Below are positions 16,608-29,234 of a stretch of 64,000 nucleotides of DNA, piece after piece. The notes below the pieces were generated by a model. That model had not been told where the DNA came from and did no database searches. It saw only the letters and a list, made by a program, of their open reading frames with translations. The stretch covers positions 36,766,001 through 36,830,000 of the forward strand of contig OZ231128.1 of the NCBI GenBank assembly GCA_965153355.1. The letters run 5' to 3'. Positions within the stretch are counted from its first letter, which is position 1. Each line of letters starts with the position of its first letter. Made by a program: the position numbers and the translations under genes. This DNA is from Flaccisagitta enflata (lineage: Eukaryota > Chaetognatha > Sagittoidea > Aphragmophora).

Positions 16608-19145
16608 TGTGTGACATACATTGGAGAATACAGGGCTGAGTGACATACATTGGAGCAAATTGGGTAGTGTGACATACATCAAAGAATAAAGGGCTGTTTG
16701 ACATGCATTGGAGAAAAACTGAGTGGTGTGACATACATTGGAGAATTCTGGACTGTCTGACATACATTGGAGAATTCTGGGCTGTGTGACATACATTGGA
16801 GAATTCTGGGCTCTGTGAGATACATTGGAGAAAACTGGGTGGTGTGACAGAAATGGGAGAATTTTGGGCTGTGTGACATATATTGAAGAAAACTGGGTGG
16901 TGTGACATGCATCAGAGAATTCTGGGCTGTGTGACATACATTGGAAAATTCTGTGCTGTGTGACATACATCCGAGAAAATTGGGCTGTGTACATTGGAAA
17001 ATTCTGTGCTGTGTGACATACATCCGAGAAAATTGGGCTGTGTGACATACATTGAAGAATTCTGGGCTGTGTGACTTACATTGGAGAAAACTGGGTGGTG
17101 TGACCTACATTGGAAAAAAACTGGATGGTGTGACATACATTGGAGAAAACTGGGCGGTGTGACATTCGTTGGAGAATTCTGGGCTGTATGACATACATTG
17201 GAGAAAACTGGGTGGTGTGACATTCACTGGAGAATTCTGGGCTGTGTGACATACATCGCAGAATACTGAGTGGTGTGACAGACATCTTCGAATTCTGGGC
17301 TGTGTGACATACATTGGAGAAAACTGGGTAGTGTGACATACATTGGAGAAAACTGGGTGGTGTGACATACATCAGAGAATTCTGGGCTGTGTGACCTACA
17401 TCAGAGAAAACTAGGTAGAGTGACATACATCAGAATTCTTGGCCGTGTGACATACATTGGAAAATTCTCGGCTATGTGACATACATCCAAGAAAACTGGG
17501 TGGTGTGACATACATCGGAGAATTCTGGGCTGTGTGACATATATCGGAGAAAACTGGGTAGTGTGATATATATTGTAGAATTCTGGGCTGTGTGACATAT
17601 TGGAGATAACTGGGTGTTGTGACATACATCGGTAAATTTTGGGAGAAAGCTGGGTGGTGTTAAATACATTGCAGAATTTTGGGCTGTGTGACATATATCA
17701 GAGAAAACTGGGTGGTGTGACATACATTGGAGAATTCTAGGCTGTGTGACATACATCGGAGAAAACTGGGTGGTGTGACTTACGTCGGAGAATTCTGGGC
17801 TGTGTAACATACATTGGAGAAAACTGGGTGGTGTGACAGATATCGGAGAATTCTGGGCTGTGTAACAGACATCATAGAAAACTGGGTGGTGTTACATACA
17901 TCAGAGAATTCTGGGCTGTGTGGCATACATCAGAAAAAACTGGGTTGTGTGAAATACATTGGAGAATTCTGGGGTGCGTGATATACATTGGAGAGAATTT
18001 GTTGGTTTGACCTACATCAGAGAATCCTGGGCTATGTGACATACATCAGAGAAAATTGGGTGATGTGACATACATCAGAGAATTCTGGGCTGTGTGACAT
18101 ATATTGGAGAAAATTGGGTGGTGTGACATACATCTGGGAGTTCTAGGCTGTGTGACATACATCGGAGAAAACTTGTAAGTGTGACATACATCAGAGAATT
18201 CTGGGCTGTGTGACATACATCGGAGAAAACTGGGTGGTGTGACATACATTGGGGAAATCTTGGCTGTATGACATACATTTGGGAAAAACTGGGTGGTGTG
18301 ACATTCTTTTGAGAATTCTGGTCAGTGTGACATACATCAGAGAAAACTGGGTGGTGTGACATACATTGGAGTATTCTGGGCTGTGTGACATACATCGGAG
18401 AAGATTGGGTTGTGTGACATACATTGGAGAATTCTGGGTTGTGTGACATACATCAGAGAATTCTGGGTTGTGTGACATACATTGGAGAATTCTGGGCTGT
18501 GTAACATACATCAGAAAAAATTGGGTGATGTGACATACATTGGAGAATTCTGGGCTGTGTGACATACATTGGAGAAAAGTGGTCTGTGTGACATACATCA
18601 GAGAAAATTGGGTGGTGTGACATACATCGGAGAATTCTGGGCTGTGTGACATACATCGGAAAAAACTGGGTGGTGTGACATACATTGGAGAAACCGAAGC
18701 TGTGTGACATACATCGGAGAAAACTGGGTGGTGTGACATACATCGGAGAATTCTGGGCTGTGTGACATACATTGGAGAAGATTGGGTTGTGTGACATACA
18801 TTGGAGAATTCTGGGTTGTGTGACATACATTGGAGAAAACTGGGTGGTGTGACATCAGAGAATTCTGGGCTGTGTGACATACATCGGAGAAACCTGGGTA
18901 GTGTGACAAACATTGGAGAATTCTGGGCTGTGTGACATACATCGGAGAAAACTGGATGATGTGACATACATCAGAGAATTCTGGGCTGTGTGACATACAT
19001 CGGAAAAAACTGGGTGGTGTGACATACATCGGAGAATCCTGGGCTATGTAACATACATCGGAGAAAATTGGGTGATGTGACATACATTGGAGAATTCTGG
19101 GCTGTGTGACATACATTGGAGAAAACTGGGTTGCGTGACATACAT
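16608..19145. repeat. 29-bp satellite, 2.5 kb
   Basis: Two 29-bp monomers tend to alternate: ACATACATTGGAGAATTC-TGGGCTGTGTG and ACATACATCGGAGAAAAC-TGGGTGGTGTG, giving a 58-bp higher-order unit. About 87 monomers are present. On the - strand the unit has no stop in any frame, which produces many long meaningless frames there. Confidence 0.95.
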
Positions 19146-19329
19146 TTTTACATAGGAAAAAACTGGGACGGACAAACGGAGAATTTTTGAATACTTAGTG
19201 TTCCACTATTGTGGAACACAAAAAAATCTCAAGCCGCAAGCAACCATCTCGCAGACACGAGACTCTATATAAATGTTGCTTTGTCAATCAGTCAGTAGGA
19301 CCGTCAGTCTTTTGGTCCCAAATAATGTT

Positions 19330-19515
19330 CTATTAGTACTATAAACAGTTTTACACTGCTTTGTCGGTCCGTCGGGTTCAGGATTTTTTGCATTTAGGGG
19401 TTAAACTTGCATTACTGCTACTTCCACAATTCCTAGGTGTTCTTGCACATCACTGCCCCTGCCCAATTGCAGCCCGCACGCGACTGGCCGTGTATTCAGC
19501 TCTGTCTGTGATACA
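19330..19515 (-). mobile_element. Hairpin-end element (type A), partial
   Basis: In - orientation it shows the family core (ACTGCCCCTGCCC, CGCACGCGACTGGCCGTGTA on the + strand) and a short GTCCGTCG array. The hairpin end is not clear. Confidence 0.5.
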
Positions 19516-19569
19516 TCCGCTAATTAGCCCTCGCTCCAGATAAAAACAATTCAGTAGACTGATGCATAT

Positions 19570-19660
19570 ATCTAGTTGCGTACTCGCGACTTTATGCGAG
19601 GCTTTTTCCGTCAGTCCGTTCATCGGTTTGTCTCACACAAGAACAGTAAAACCTTGAAAA
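19570..19660 (-). mobile_element. Hairpin-end element 3' fragment
   Basis: AGTTGCGTACTCGCGACT (19573-19590) is the hairpin end in - orientation, followed by GTCAGTCCGTTCATCGG. The remainder of the element is not recognisable. Confidence 0.5.
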
Positions 19661-19824
19661 TTCAAGTATTCCAATTTATGAGAATTCATGTAAAAAATGT
19701 GCCCCTGCCCCTGCTTCCCGCTCATGAGGATATTGCCACCACGTGTTACTTGTTTCCTTGCGTTTTCTTGCTGTCTCAGTCCATCAATTTGTCGGTGAAT
19801 TAGTCTGTCAGTCTGTTGTTCGCA

Positions 19825-20012
19825 AATGTTTTTAGTCGCATGTTGGTCTGTCCATCCGTCCATCCGGCGGTCTGCGTTAACTTTTTTGGCATTACGGGCG
19901 GTTTTTACGTTATTGCTCCTGCCCAAATACTAGGGTAAGCCTTTTTCATCACTGCCCCTGCCCACCCGCACGCAATTTCGGTAGCCGTGTATCCGGCCTT
20001 GTTTGATTGCGA
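19825..20012 (-). mobile_element. Hairpin-end element (type A)
   Basis: It runs from TTTAGTCGCATG (degraded hairpin) through GTCCATCCGTCCATCC, two CTGCCC-type core blocks and CCGCACGCAATTTCGGTAGC to GTATCCGGCCTTGTTT, the inverted 5' end. Confidence 0.7.
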
Positions 20013-20234
20013 GTAGTGCTTTAGCATTATATACCCTGCCTACCTTATACGTATATACGTACAGCAACAAAATGCCATAGGAGCTTCACTAGTAGTATTC
20101 GTATAGTATAGTATTAAGATCCACCATCTACGCTAATCCAAGACCGACAGAGAATCTATCATTTTCTCCATAAAAATGCTGTATGACATTGCATAACAAC
20201 AACGAAAAAAGTAATATGTAACAAGTCGCTTATG

Positions 20235-20745
20235 GGCTATATGTGGTCAGCGATACCCGTTGCCCTGCTTTGCATGATTGTGAATCGGAGTGAGAGGAAG
20301 CAGGGCAGTGGTGCCAGGAGGGACGAAGTCCTGTAGAACGCAGGGGGACTTTCGTTTTTCCGTTTGTCTGTCCGTCCGTCCATCTGTCCATCCGCCCGTC
20401 CCCCCAAGTCCTCTCAGGCCTGAAATCTGCCCTCTCGGGTCTGAAATCTACCCTCCCAGGCCTGAAAGCTGCCCTCTCAGGCCTTGAATCTGGGAGGACA
20501 GATTTTAGGCCTGAGAAGACAGATTTAAGGCCTGAAAGGGCAGATTTCAAACCTGAGAGGGCAAAATCAAGGCCTGAGAGGGCAGATTTCAGGCCTAGGA
20601 GGGTAGATTTCAGGTTTGAGAGGGCAGATTTCAGGCTTGAGAGGGCCTGAGGGGCCAAACTGACGAACGAATGAACAAACAATCAGACAAACATAATGCT
20701 CCCTGTGTTCTGACTTTGTCCCCTTTGGGGCCGCAGCCCCCCCCC
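20235..20745. mobile_element. C element (beta type) with an inverted array
   Basis: The left end has GTGGTCAGCGATACCCGTTG, GCAGGGCAGTGGTG and GGACGAAGTCCTGTAGAACG. The right end has CTCCCTGTGTTCTGACTTTG and CCCCTTTGGGGCCGC. The minisatellite runs as GCCTGAAATCTGCCCTCTC up to about 20493, then switches strand to GGGCAGATTTCAGGCCT up to 20650, so the array itself is a large inverted repeat. Confidence 0.75.
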
Positions 20746-21108
20746 CTCCCAAAAAAAAAACAATCACAACTTAATGCCATGGAGCGCAGACAGACATAGT
20801 TCTGTGTAGGCGACTGAATGTTAATGGAGATCGTTATACGTATCCACTGTAAAAGACGGTGGACACCAAAAAGAAAAAAAAATAGAGAAAAGAAACATGA
20901 TACGGATATTGGAACATCAAAGATAGAAACTTAATGGGAACAAAAACGGTACTTGCCTTTGTGCTAGGTGGGTATTCTTCTACAGAATCAACGCTTCAAT
21001 TCACTGTCTCACTCTTGGAAAGGGTGACTTCTTAACCTTGAAAGGCTGAAAGATTTATGATCCAGGTGACATAACGAATGATCGAATGACTCTTCGCAAT
21101 ATCTCAAT

Positions 21109-21152
<44 letters not shown>

Positions 21153-21555
21153 GAGACAGACTTACAGACTGACTGATAAACAGGCAGCTTCACAGAAAAA
21201 TTGACCGACACAGAAACAGAATCACCGTATATATCATTTGCATTCTGAAATCAGACAAACGTGCGATGGATTTTGTCTGTTTCTTTTGTCTTTGCATGTG
21301 TCTGATCCTCTGTTTGCGTTTGTATGTGCTGAAATATATGCGTTCGAGTGGTTGGGGTTGGTTGGGTTCCATCCCGTGTGTTTTCTGAGTAGTGACAAAG
21401 TGTCTCAACATGTGTGTTTGCGCTTGCTTGAAAGTGTTACTACTAAACGGTGGAAAAAAGAATGGGGTCAGATAAAGACAGAGAGAGGAAAGAACCATGA
21501 GTGATCTATCAAAGCCCCAATGCCATTCAACCAAGAGACGCGCTCGTAGTGGCAT

Positions 21556-21706
21556 CGGTGGCTGTGGAAGTGGTGGTGGGGGTGGCAGTAGAAGGGGTAG
21601 TGGTGGTGGTGATGGTGGTGGTAGTGGAGGTGGTGGTGGTGGTGGTGGTGGTGGGTGGTGGTGGTGGTGGTGGTGGTGGTGGTGGTGGTGGTGGTGGTGG
21701 CGGCGA
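21556..21706. repeat. (GGT)n microsatellite
   Basis: Imperfect GGT/GTA repeats become pure GGT toward 21706. Frames in either strand encode only low-complexity peptides. Confidence 0.85.
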
Positions 21707-21844
21707 CGGCCACCGCAACCAACGCACACGTCCAACTATGATAGGGCTTAGGCAAGGAAGCAAATCCGCCCAGGCATCCTCGTCCACCGTAGTGTCACCT
21801 TGGGACATGTGCGCGCGCACGAGAAAAAGGCAAAGCATAAGGGA

Positions 21845-21965
21845 AGAGAGAGAGAGAGAGACAGAGAGACAGAGAGACAGAGAGAGAGACAGAGAGAGAG
21901 AGAGACAGAAAGAGACAGAGTGACAGAGTGACAGAGTGACAGAGAGACAGAGAAACAGAAGAGAC
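21845..21965. repeat. (GA/GACA)n simple repeat
   Basis: Mixed GAGA and GACAGAGA units; a shorter related stretch is at 21109-21165. GACAGA-rich sequence trails on to about 22080. Confidence 0.8.
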
Positions 21966-22589
21966 AGTCAAAGGAACGGACAGACAGTGGCGGAAACAGA
22001 CAGACAGCTGCACAGAAATACAGAAGGAAACACATGAACAAAAAGAGATACGGAGTCGGCCAAACAAAGTCAGATAGACACAACCAGAAATTAGATAGTT
22101 CGAACGAACCAAGAGAACGGTACAGAATAGACATCTTAGCTCAATGGTATGCCGGGATGCAGTAAAAGAGATAGACAAAACTAGACAGAACGGAAGTCAA
22201 ATAGAGAGAAGGACGCGACGCTAGGTGAAGATGAAGCTGTTAGAACGGGCAAGCAGTGACCCGGTCAAAGGGAGTCATAAATTTTGGACGTTTTCTCTCC
22301 TCTGATTGAAAACGCAAAGCGCCGCTTCAATGATGCCATTTAACGCGCCGCTTTCACTTACCGATTACTGCCTCGAACCACCTTCAAAGCCTTACTTTCT
22401 TTTACCCTGAAATTGTTCATGTCCATTCTAAACTCTCGCGCCTGTACTTTCAAAAGAAAATATCTTTATGTGCTTTGTTGTTAGTTGTTATCGTTGAAAC
22501 ACTACCAAACCAGTGACTGTCGCCAAAAGATGTGAATTGCAGGTGTTAAGTATATCAGGTTCAGTTAAGATGCACTGTTTTTTTAAACT

Positions 22590-22908
22590 AAACCAAGACA
22601 CTGTATTTTAGGGGAAAAATGGCATGAACCAAGACCCTATATAGTAGGGGAAAAACGGCATGAATCAAGAACTTGTATGGTAAGGGAAAAACAGCATGAA
22701 CCAAGACCCTGTATAGTAAGGGAAAACGGCATGAACCAAGACCCTATATGGTAAGGGAAGAACGGCATAAACCAAAACCCTGTATGGTGAGGGAAAAAGG
22801 TCATAAACCAAAACCCTGTATCATAAGGGAAAAACGGCATGAACCAAGACCCCATGTGGTAAGGGAAAAATGGCGTGGACCAAGACCTTATATGGTAAGG
22901 GAAAACTA
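22590..22908. repeat. 36-bp minisatellite, left part
   Basis: About eight units of ACCAAGACCCTGTATGG-TAAGGGAAAAACGGCATGA. The array resumes at 23385-23450 after the C element, which evidently inserted into it. Confidence 0.85.
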
Positions 22909-23380
22909 GTCATCCAAAAATCGCACATGGTCAGCGGTACCCGATGCCTGCTGGGAAGTGATCCAGTAAGAAGTAGGTGGAAACAGGGCAGCAGCCCCAA
23001 GGGCGATGTCCTGTAAACCTGAGAAATTTTTGTCACATCAAATCCTCGTCTGTCCTAGGGCTCTAGATGACATTTAGTCAATAAGCATTTGAGGGCTGGA
23101 AGAGGTACAATTAAGTTGGAGGGCTAGTGTCATGTGGAGCTGATTGAAGGTCTGGAGGGCAGATTTGAGTCTGGAGGGCAGGTTGAGGCATAGAGCTGAT
23201 TTGGCCAAGAGGGCTGATATGAGGTCTCGAGAGCTAAATTGAGGCCTGCGAGCTAATTTGAGGCCTTGATAGTCAGCAGAGGGGGGCGGAGACGGAAGGA
23301 CAGATGGACAGGACAGATGGATGTGACAAAGTTCCCCCCTGTGTTCTACAGGACATTGGCCCTTTGGGGCCGCTGCCCAA
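22909..23380. mobile_element. C element (beta type) inside the 36-bp array
   Basis: It starts AGTCATCCAAAAATCGCACA, then GGTCAGCGGTACCCGATGCC, GGCAGCAGCCCCAAGGGCGA and TGTCCTGTA. It ends CTGTGTTCTACAGGACATTG then CCCTTTGGGGCCGCTGCCC. The inner repeats (GGAGGGCAGATTTGAGTCT) are few and irregular. Resumption of the 36-bp array on both sides fixes the element boundaries well. Confidence 0.8.
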
Positions 23381-24377
23381 AAAGCATGAACCAAGACCCT
23401 GTTTGGTAAAGGAAAATGGCAAACTAAAACTTTGTTTACTATCAAAAAAAAAAAGACGATAATAAAAACCATGGAGTAGAGTTAAAGTGAAGTGCTTAAC
23501 GCAATTCACAAAAAACGAATGAACCGTTCTAACCTATACTACGATTTCAAATTTGTACAAATGAATTTATGATTAGAGATGTGGCTAGATCAAAATTTGT
23601 CTCCCCCCCTCAACTTGCAGCCAGCGCGATTGACACGCGGACTCCTCTGTATACAAACAGCCGATAAATAAGCGCTCTCTCCACTGTCACTCCATCCTCC
23701 TCACTTTCCACTCTCATGCAGCGTCATATTATCATCAACCTGGCAAGCATTGAGTGTTGGAGTCTTTGAAAGCGAACACAATCGTTGGCAAAGTAAAGTC
23801 TTTACTTTGGCATTGTGCCTTTGTAACACTCGTAAACATGCCTCGCGCTTCGTGTATATATTCACGCCAGAGCTACTAAGTGGCGAAGGGGAGAGAGAGA
23901 GAGAAAGAGGATTTGTAGCAGGAGGACACCATCCTTCCGCGTTTATTCCCACATTACAACAGACTGACGGAAGAGAAAGACGAGGAAAACGATGATCATG
24001 ATGAGGAGGAGGAAATGCGAGATTTCATGGTGATATAAATGAGACTGCTGCTAATTTACTACACGACGGTGATGGTGGTGGAGGGTGTCGGGTGCCGGGT
24101 GGGAGTCTATAGGACACAAAATTGCTTTCGGAAATGAGGTCATGACATCGGTGTAGTTATCGACTTGTCTTTTTCATTTTGCATTTTTCATCATCTAAAC
24201 CTTTTATTCGAATGCAATATGACTACATGACTAACATGCACAGCTTGCATGGGAAACTTAAGATTTGTCTGCATTCACGGTGCCACATGAGGCAACTTTT
24301 TTCCTTTTATTCGGCGCTTGGGGTGGAGGGAAGGAGATGACATGGGGGGGCGGGGCGAAGATAGGGTCGATGGGATA

Positions 24378-24868
24378 AGTCATCCAAGGATTGTACATAG
24401 TCAGTACTATCCAATGCCCTGTTTGGAGTGATCAGTTGAAGTGGAGTGAGAGGAGGGCAATGGCCCCAAAGGGCTGATGTCCTGTAGGACACAAGGGTGA
24501 ATTTCCTCAGTCACAAGAGGTCAGATTGTAGGCTTAAGAGGGCATATTTGAGGCCTCATAGGGCCTAAATCAGGCCCTAAGAGGACTGAATATAAGCCTG
24601 GGAGGGTTGATTCATGGTCTGAGAGGGCTGATTTTGGGCCTAAGAAGGCTGATTTTGGATCTGAGAGAACGGATTTTGGACCTGAGAAGGGTAATTTTAA
24701 GTCTGAGCTTGATATGGGCCTCTTTAGACTGATTTCAGGTATGAAAGAGCCGGATTTGGGCCTGAGAGGTCTCAGGGGGGGCATACAGATGAACGGACAG
24801 AGTTTTGTAAGGAAATTCACCCCTGTGTTCAACAGGACATCGACCCTTTGGAGCCGCTAGCCAAAAAG
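24378..24868. mobile_element. C element (beta type)
   Basis: It starts AGTCATCCAAGGATTGTACA, with GGCCCCAAAGGGCTGATGTC and CTGTAGGACACAAGGG. About 12 units related to GAGAGGGCTGATTTTGGGCC (24520-24780) follow. It closes with CACCCCTGTGTTCAACAGGA and CATCGACCCTTTGGAGCCGC. Confidence 0.75.
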
Positions 24869-25975
24869 GGTTGGCGAAAGCGATACTTGAGTGCCAGCGG
24901 TGGTACGCCCCCAGCCGGCCTTGGCGGTGTTAGTGGCTATGACATCGGCGGTGACGGCGGCTGTGACTGGCCGAGGCGGCGAAGGCGGTTGCATTTTCGG
25001 CAGTGGCGACGGTTATGGGTTTTGCTCCTGAAAAAAAGAATTATGGTCCAAACAGAGGCGACACGCGCGAGACCAGGGAGAGGAAATCTCTTCGCCTTTC
25101 TCTGCATGGTGAACAAAATTCGAAGATAATTCATCGGTCATTTCATTGGTTCTTCATGAGTTTGGTTGGGCAGGTGCGTTAATAACTTAATACTAAAACA
25201 TACTTGCAATTAAGAAAAAAAATTGCACTAATGGATGGACTGACCTCACAATATATCACGCACGTGACTTAGATGAGAGCTTGTAAATTGAGCACCATTT
25301 GAAAATGTGGGCATGAATTTTGCCTGTACTCTGCACAGGCCTTGAAAGAATTTCGATGGGTAAGAACATGTAACCAATCTTTGCCATTGACATTGGGCAA
25401 GGGTTCATTTTAATCCGCGCTTAGCGCTGTTCCCATTTCATTCCCATCTGATACTATTTTCCATATAATAACCCAGTAAGTATCCCTGTATCAGTATGAT
25501 TTAAATTCGCGCGTAGTGCTGTTCCTTCTTGACTCTTTGCTGTGACTCTTTGCCATTGCATTGGCATCAAGCATTTGGTCTCTCCTTCGGACTCGTGAAT
25601 TTCAATCTCCTCGATCTCTCATGTTTGGCCCTGATTCCTAATCCAGACGACTCAACTCTGTATGTATTGCATGCGGCTTGTCGGTCCGCACATTGTTCCA
25701 TCCGTGGGTCTGTAGGCAGATCATTACATCCATCTCAAGACATTTACTGAATCCTTTAGGTCAAGGTGCACACGAAGGGGCAATTTTCACGGTCAAATCA
25801 TATTCTAGAAAAATAATAAAGTGATAAATTCATAATTTCTTAAAAAGAAATCATATTTTTAGTATGAATTATTGATTTATTTGCATTGAGAATCATTTAT
25901 GTGTTCAAAATCAGTTAGAAAAAATAAGAAAAAAAAAAAAAGAAAATTAGCCTCCATTCCTTGACTCTGAATGCA
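24869..25975. other. Spacer, no gene supported
   Basis: A GC-rich patch with GGCGGTGACGGCGG sequence lies at 24895-25010; the rest is mixed. No splice-supported exon was found. Confidence 0.3.
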
Positions 25976-26052
25976 TAAATTTGCATTTCTAAAAACATGG
26001 CCCTGTTCTAAAGACATATAAGAAAGGGGCCATGTTCTTAGAAATGCAAAAT
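25976..26052. repeat. Short inverted repeat
   Basis: AAATTTGCATTTCTAAAAAC-ATGGCCC pairs with GGGCCATGTTCTTAGAAATGC-AAAATTT across about 20 bp of loop. It may be a small foldback element. Confidence 0.7.
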
Positions 26053-26242
26053 TTTACTTTCAGAGAGAGGTTAAGAATTTCACGCAAAACGATTTTCCAA
26101 ATTTGCTGTTCCTGTGCACTGCAACTTAGTGTTTCTGTGATGGGATCTTCTGCTAAATGCCACTCGCCCAACTCACGTCTGTTTGGAGGGCAGAAAGGGA
26201 TATGAGAAGCTCGGAAAATGAGGAAAATGAAGAAGCACATAC

Positions 26243-26280
26243 AAATCAACAACAACAACAACGACAACGACAACGACAAT

Positions 26281-26366
<86 letters not shown>

Positions 26367-26509
26367 CCAAAACCAAAACCAAAACCAAAACCAAAACAAA
26401 AACAAAAAAAAAACAAAATAAAAAACAAAAAAAAACAAAAACAAAAACAAAAACAAAAACAAAAACAAAAACAAAAACCACAACCACAACCACAACCACA
26501 ACCACAACC

Positions 26510-26564
<55 letters not shown>

Positions 26565-26673
26565 AAACAAAAACAAAAACAGAAAAAAAAACAAAAACAA
26601 AAACAAAAACAAAAACAAAAACAAAACCAAAACCAAAACCAAAACCAAAACCAAAACCAAAAACAACAACAAG
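26243..26673. repeat. AAC-rich mosaic microsatellite
   Basis: Blocks of CAACGA, CAA, CCAAAA, AAAAC, CCACAA, CAA, AAAAC and CCAAAA follow one another. This non-coding array shows that CAA runs also expand outside genes here, which bears on the polyQ tracts of the 5.4-9.7 kb gene. Confidence 0.9.
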
Positions 26674-26728
26674 AGGTGAGCGAAAAAAGAACGAGAAAAT
26701 GAAATCAAGTAAAGCGGGGATACAATAT

Positions 26729-26903
26729 TGTCGCGGAAGGTTGGCAGGGTCGCTCAATCCCCCTCACTCCCTTTCCCCCTCCCCCATCCACGCTTATGCG
26801 CAGCATCTCCAATAAGCATTTTCCCACTTTTCGACTTGTGCGTTAGGGGCGGACAGACCGACGGACGTACCAATTGACGGACCAATAGTCCGCGACTAAA
26901 AAA
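26729..26903 (+). mobile_element. Hairpin-end element (type A), degraded
   Basis: It shows TTGTCGCGGAAGGTTGGCAGG near the left, a GACC/GACGG array, and the end TAGTCCGCGACTAAAAAAG. The 5' AACAAGG is not visible. Confidence 0.45.
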
Positions 26904-27069
26904 GAGAAAAACAAGAACAAGATGAAGAAGGAGAAAAGAAAAGGAAGCCATAGGAGGAGCGAGTAGTCATTTATGGGACGGATCCCTTTCTGAAATGCCC
27001 TAAACCTTCCTTATGCCCATTTAACCTCATTTCACGGTAAACAACTCTGTTTCTCTACTAGATCAAGAC

Positions 27070-27245
27070 TGTCTTCTTCAACCTTTTTGTTGTGCAGCGG
27101 CCCCAAAGGCAAATGTGCCCCCTTAGAACATACGGAAATTCACCCTCATGTTCTACAGGACATCGGCCCTGCTCTTACTCTACTTCCTCAGCTGATGACT
27201 AAAAGCAGGGCATCGGACACCGCTGACCTTGTGCGATCCTTGGAT
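27070..27245 (-). mobile_element. C element (beta type) remnant without minisatellite
   Basis: Both ends are present close together: GCAGCGGCCCCAAAGG, TGTTCTACAGGACATCGGCC, and inverted outer sequence GGGCATCGGACACCGCTGACC then ATCCTTGGATGACTAG. The internal repeats are missing, so this may be an internally deleted or solo form. Confidence 0.6.
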
Positions 27246-27485
27246 GACTAGTTTACATCTTGTAGAAGATGGAAGGAATCTCTGAGGAATGCTGCTTCGC
27301 TTCTTATCGCGTTCACGCAATGTCGGTCTGTTCAGTGGCTCGTATGTCTGTTGGCCCAATGGCATAACTTTTTTCTGAGCTTATTTTTCATCACTTCCTC
27401 TACTGAATAAAAACAATCGTCTGTACATCACTTATGAGCTTTTACAAGTTACTCCATGTGAAGTGTTCCTGCATTTCTGCAATTC

Positions 27486-27869
<384 letters not shown>

Positions 27870-28950
27870 CCTTATGTGCCTTACGCGTGATTATTTTTCA
27901 TCTTTCTCTTCCATTTTTTTACGAGCAAACATTTGTTCTTTCCCCACATTTAGTCTTCGTTTAATTTCTCTCACTTTCACCCTCTTTTTTGCGTTTCTTA
28001 ATCTTTCATTTTCTTCTCTTTTGATCATTTTTAAAAAGTTTGCTTTCATTTTTTTTAAAAGTTTTTTATCCCATGATTCCAGTTGGCTTTAAGGCCATAT
28101 TTTGGTTTTTAGTTAGTAGTTTGAAGTGACTTACTTTAACAAAAGACTGTAAGGTTATTTGTAGCTTATAGCCCCTCATAATTTGTACTTCTTGTTTTTG
28201 TGCTATGATTTCTGTATGAATTAGGTGCTATATATTGCTAATTGCTATTCAGTCAGCTTTGTTGGAATAAATCTGCATTAGTTATAGTTCACCATCACCA
28301 AGTAAATATTGGACAAATTTCTTGTTTTTTGAATTAGACATAAAATCCCGCCCCCCCCCCCCCGAATAAAAAAGCAAGAAAGCATAATGTGAAAATAGTA
28401 ATTCTTATCATACTGTAGTAAAATCCGGCACTCACGGATTTCAAAGAATTAAAGAGAGGAAATTAAAGAGATCAAGTTGAAGGGACTGTAAATCATCATC
28501 TGTTTTAAGCGGAAATCCGACGCTGGCCGATCCGTGTAATATATTTGGAGGACAATCAATGGCCCGAAAATGGCACAAATGCTTTTATTGCTTTCACGTG
28601 AAGTGGATTAATCAACCGTTGCCAAATACCATGACCGATTTGGAAATCATGAAGCAAAAGACCAAAAATATTTGCTATTGGAGCACCGAGTGAAGTATCA
28701 TTTCTGAGTACCATCGTGACTCAACAATTAAACTCAGCTGTGTTTTGTTTCATGGCACGTTGGTCCTATTCAAAAGTTTTCGTTATATACCGCTCAGTCG
28801 TCGTATTCAAAATGTATTTATCCCTTTGGTTTTCTTGATCTCTTCTTCTGCCAGCGATTTGCTTTGCACAACTCGAGTGAAGAGCAAGAGACTACTTATT
28901 TGTTTATACTGGTGGTAATCGAGCAAATACAAAGGAATGAGGCATGACAA
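27870..28950. other. Spacer and 3' flank of the minus-strand exon
   Basis: T-rich sequence to about 28100 and then mixed sequence, with a poly-C run near 28350. No coding region could be supported. Confidence 0.35.
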
Positions 28951-28968
28951 TGAAGCAATGCGTAATCA

Positions 28969-28974
28969 TTTATT
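28969..28974 (-). terminator. Poly(A) signal AATAAA
   Basis: On the - strand AATAAA lies about 47 bases beyond the stop codon of the exon at 29021-29135, a normal position for a short 3' UTR. Confidence 0.5.
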
Positions 28975-29020
28975 TATCAATATTAACAATTTAACATCAA
29001 CAATGGCTTTGTCGGGATCG

Positions 29021-29135
29021 TCAAGACTGATTTTGACAAACAAAGTCAATGAATTGGTTCGCGTTGATGTAGCTAACAACTTCTTCCGCCGATTCTTTGC
29101 TCAATTTCCCTTTTGATTCCAGAACTTCGACAACT
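29021..29135 (-). CDS. Probable terminal coding exon of an unidentified gene
   Basis: On the - strand a T10-CAG acceptor (29136-29148) is followed by a 115-bp exon. After one leading base it encodes 37 residues starting VVEVLESKGKLSKESAEE, and ends in TGA at 29021. The peptide looks helical and charged. The pattern K-L-S-x-E-x-A-E-x-x-V faintly recalls the C terminus of NADPH-dependent diflavin or P450 reductases, but the usual final aromatic motif is absent, so I assign no function. Upstream exons should lie to the right. A donor GTAAGTAAG at about 29190-29199 (- strand) is a candidate, but no convincing exon was found before it. No longer frame passes through, so the call rests on acceptor, stop and poly(A) signal. 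Confidence 0.5.
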
Positions 29136-29234
29136 CTGAAAAAAAAAACAAGAGGATAGTGTGGGTTGACAAACCGCTCGAAATTTCGATACTTACTTAC
29201 AAGGTCATGGATCTCAAATGGATTTATCTTTTCT

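Noticed and set aside
16424-19116. Series of 60-258 codon minus-strand frames
   Set aside because: All arise from a 29-bp satellite that lacks stops on that strand.
28969-29200. Assignment of the minus-strand exon to a diflavin or P450 reductase
   Set aside because: Only a weak K-L-S-x-E-x-A-E pattern; the expected aromatic C-terminal motif is missing.
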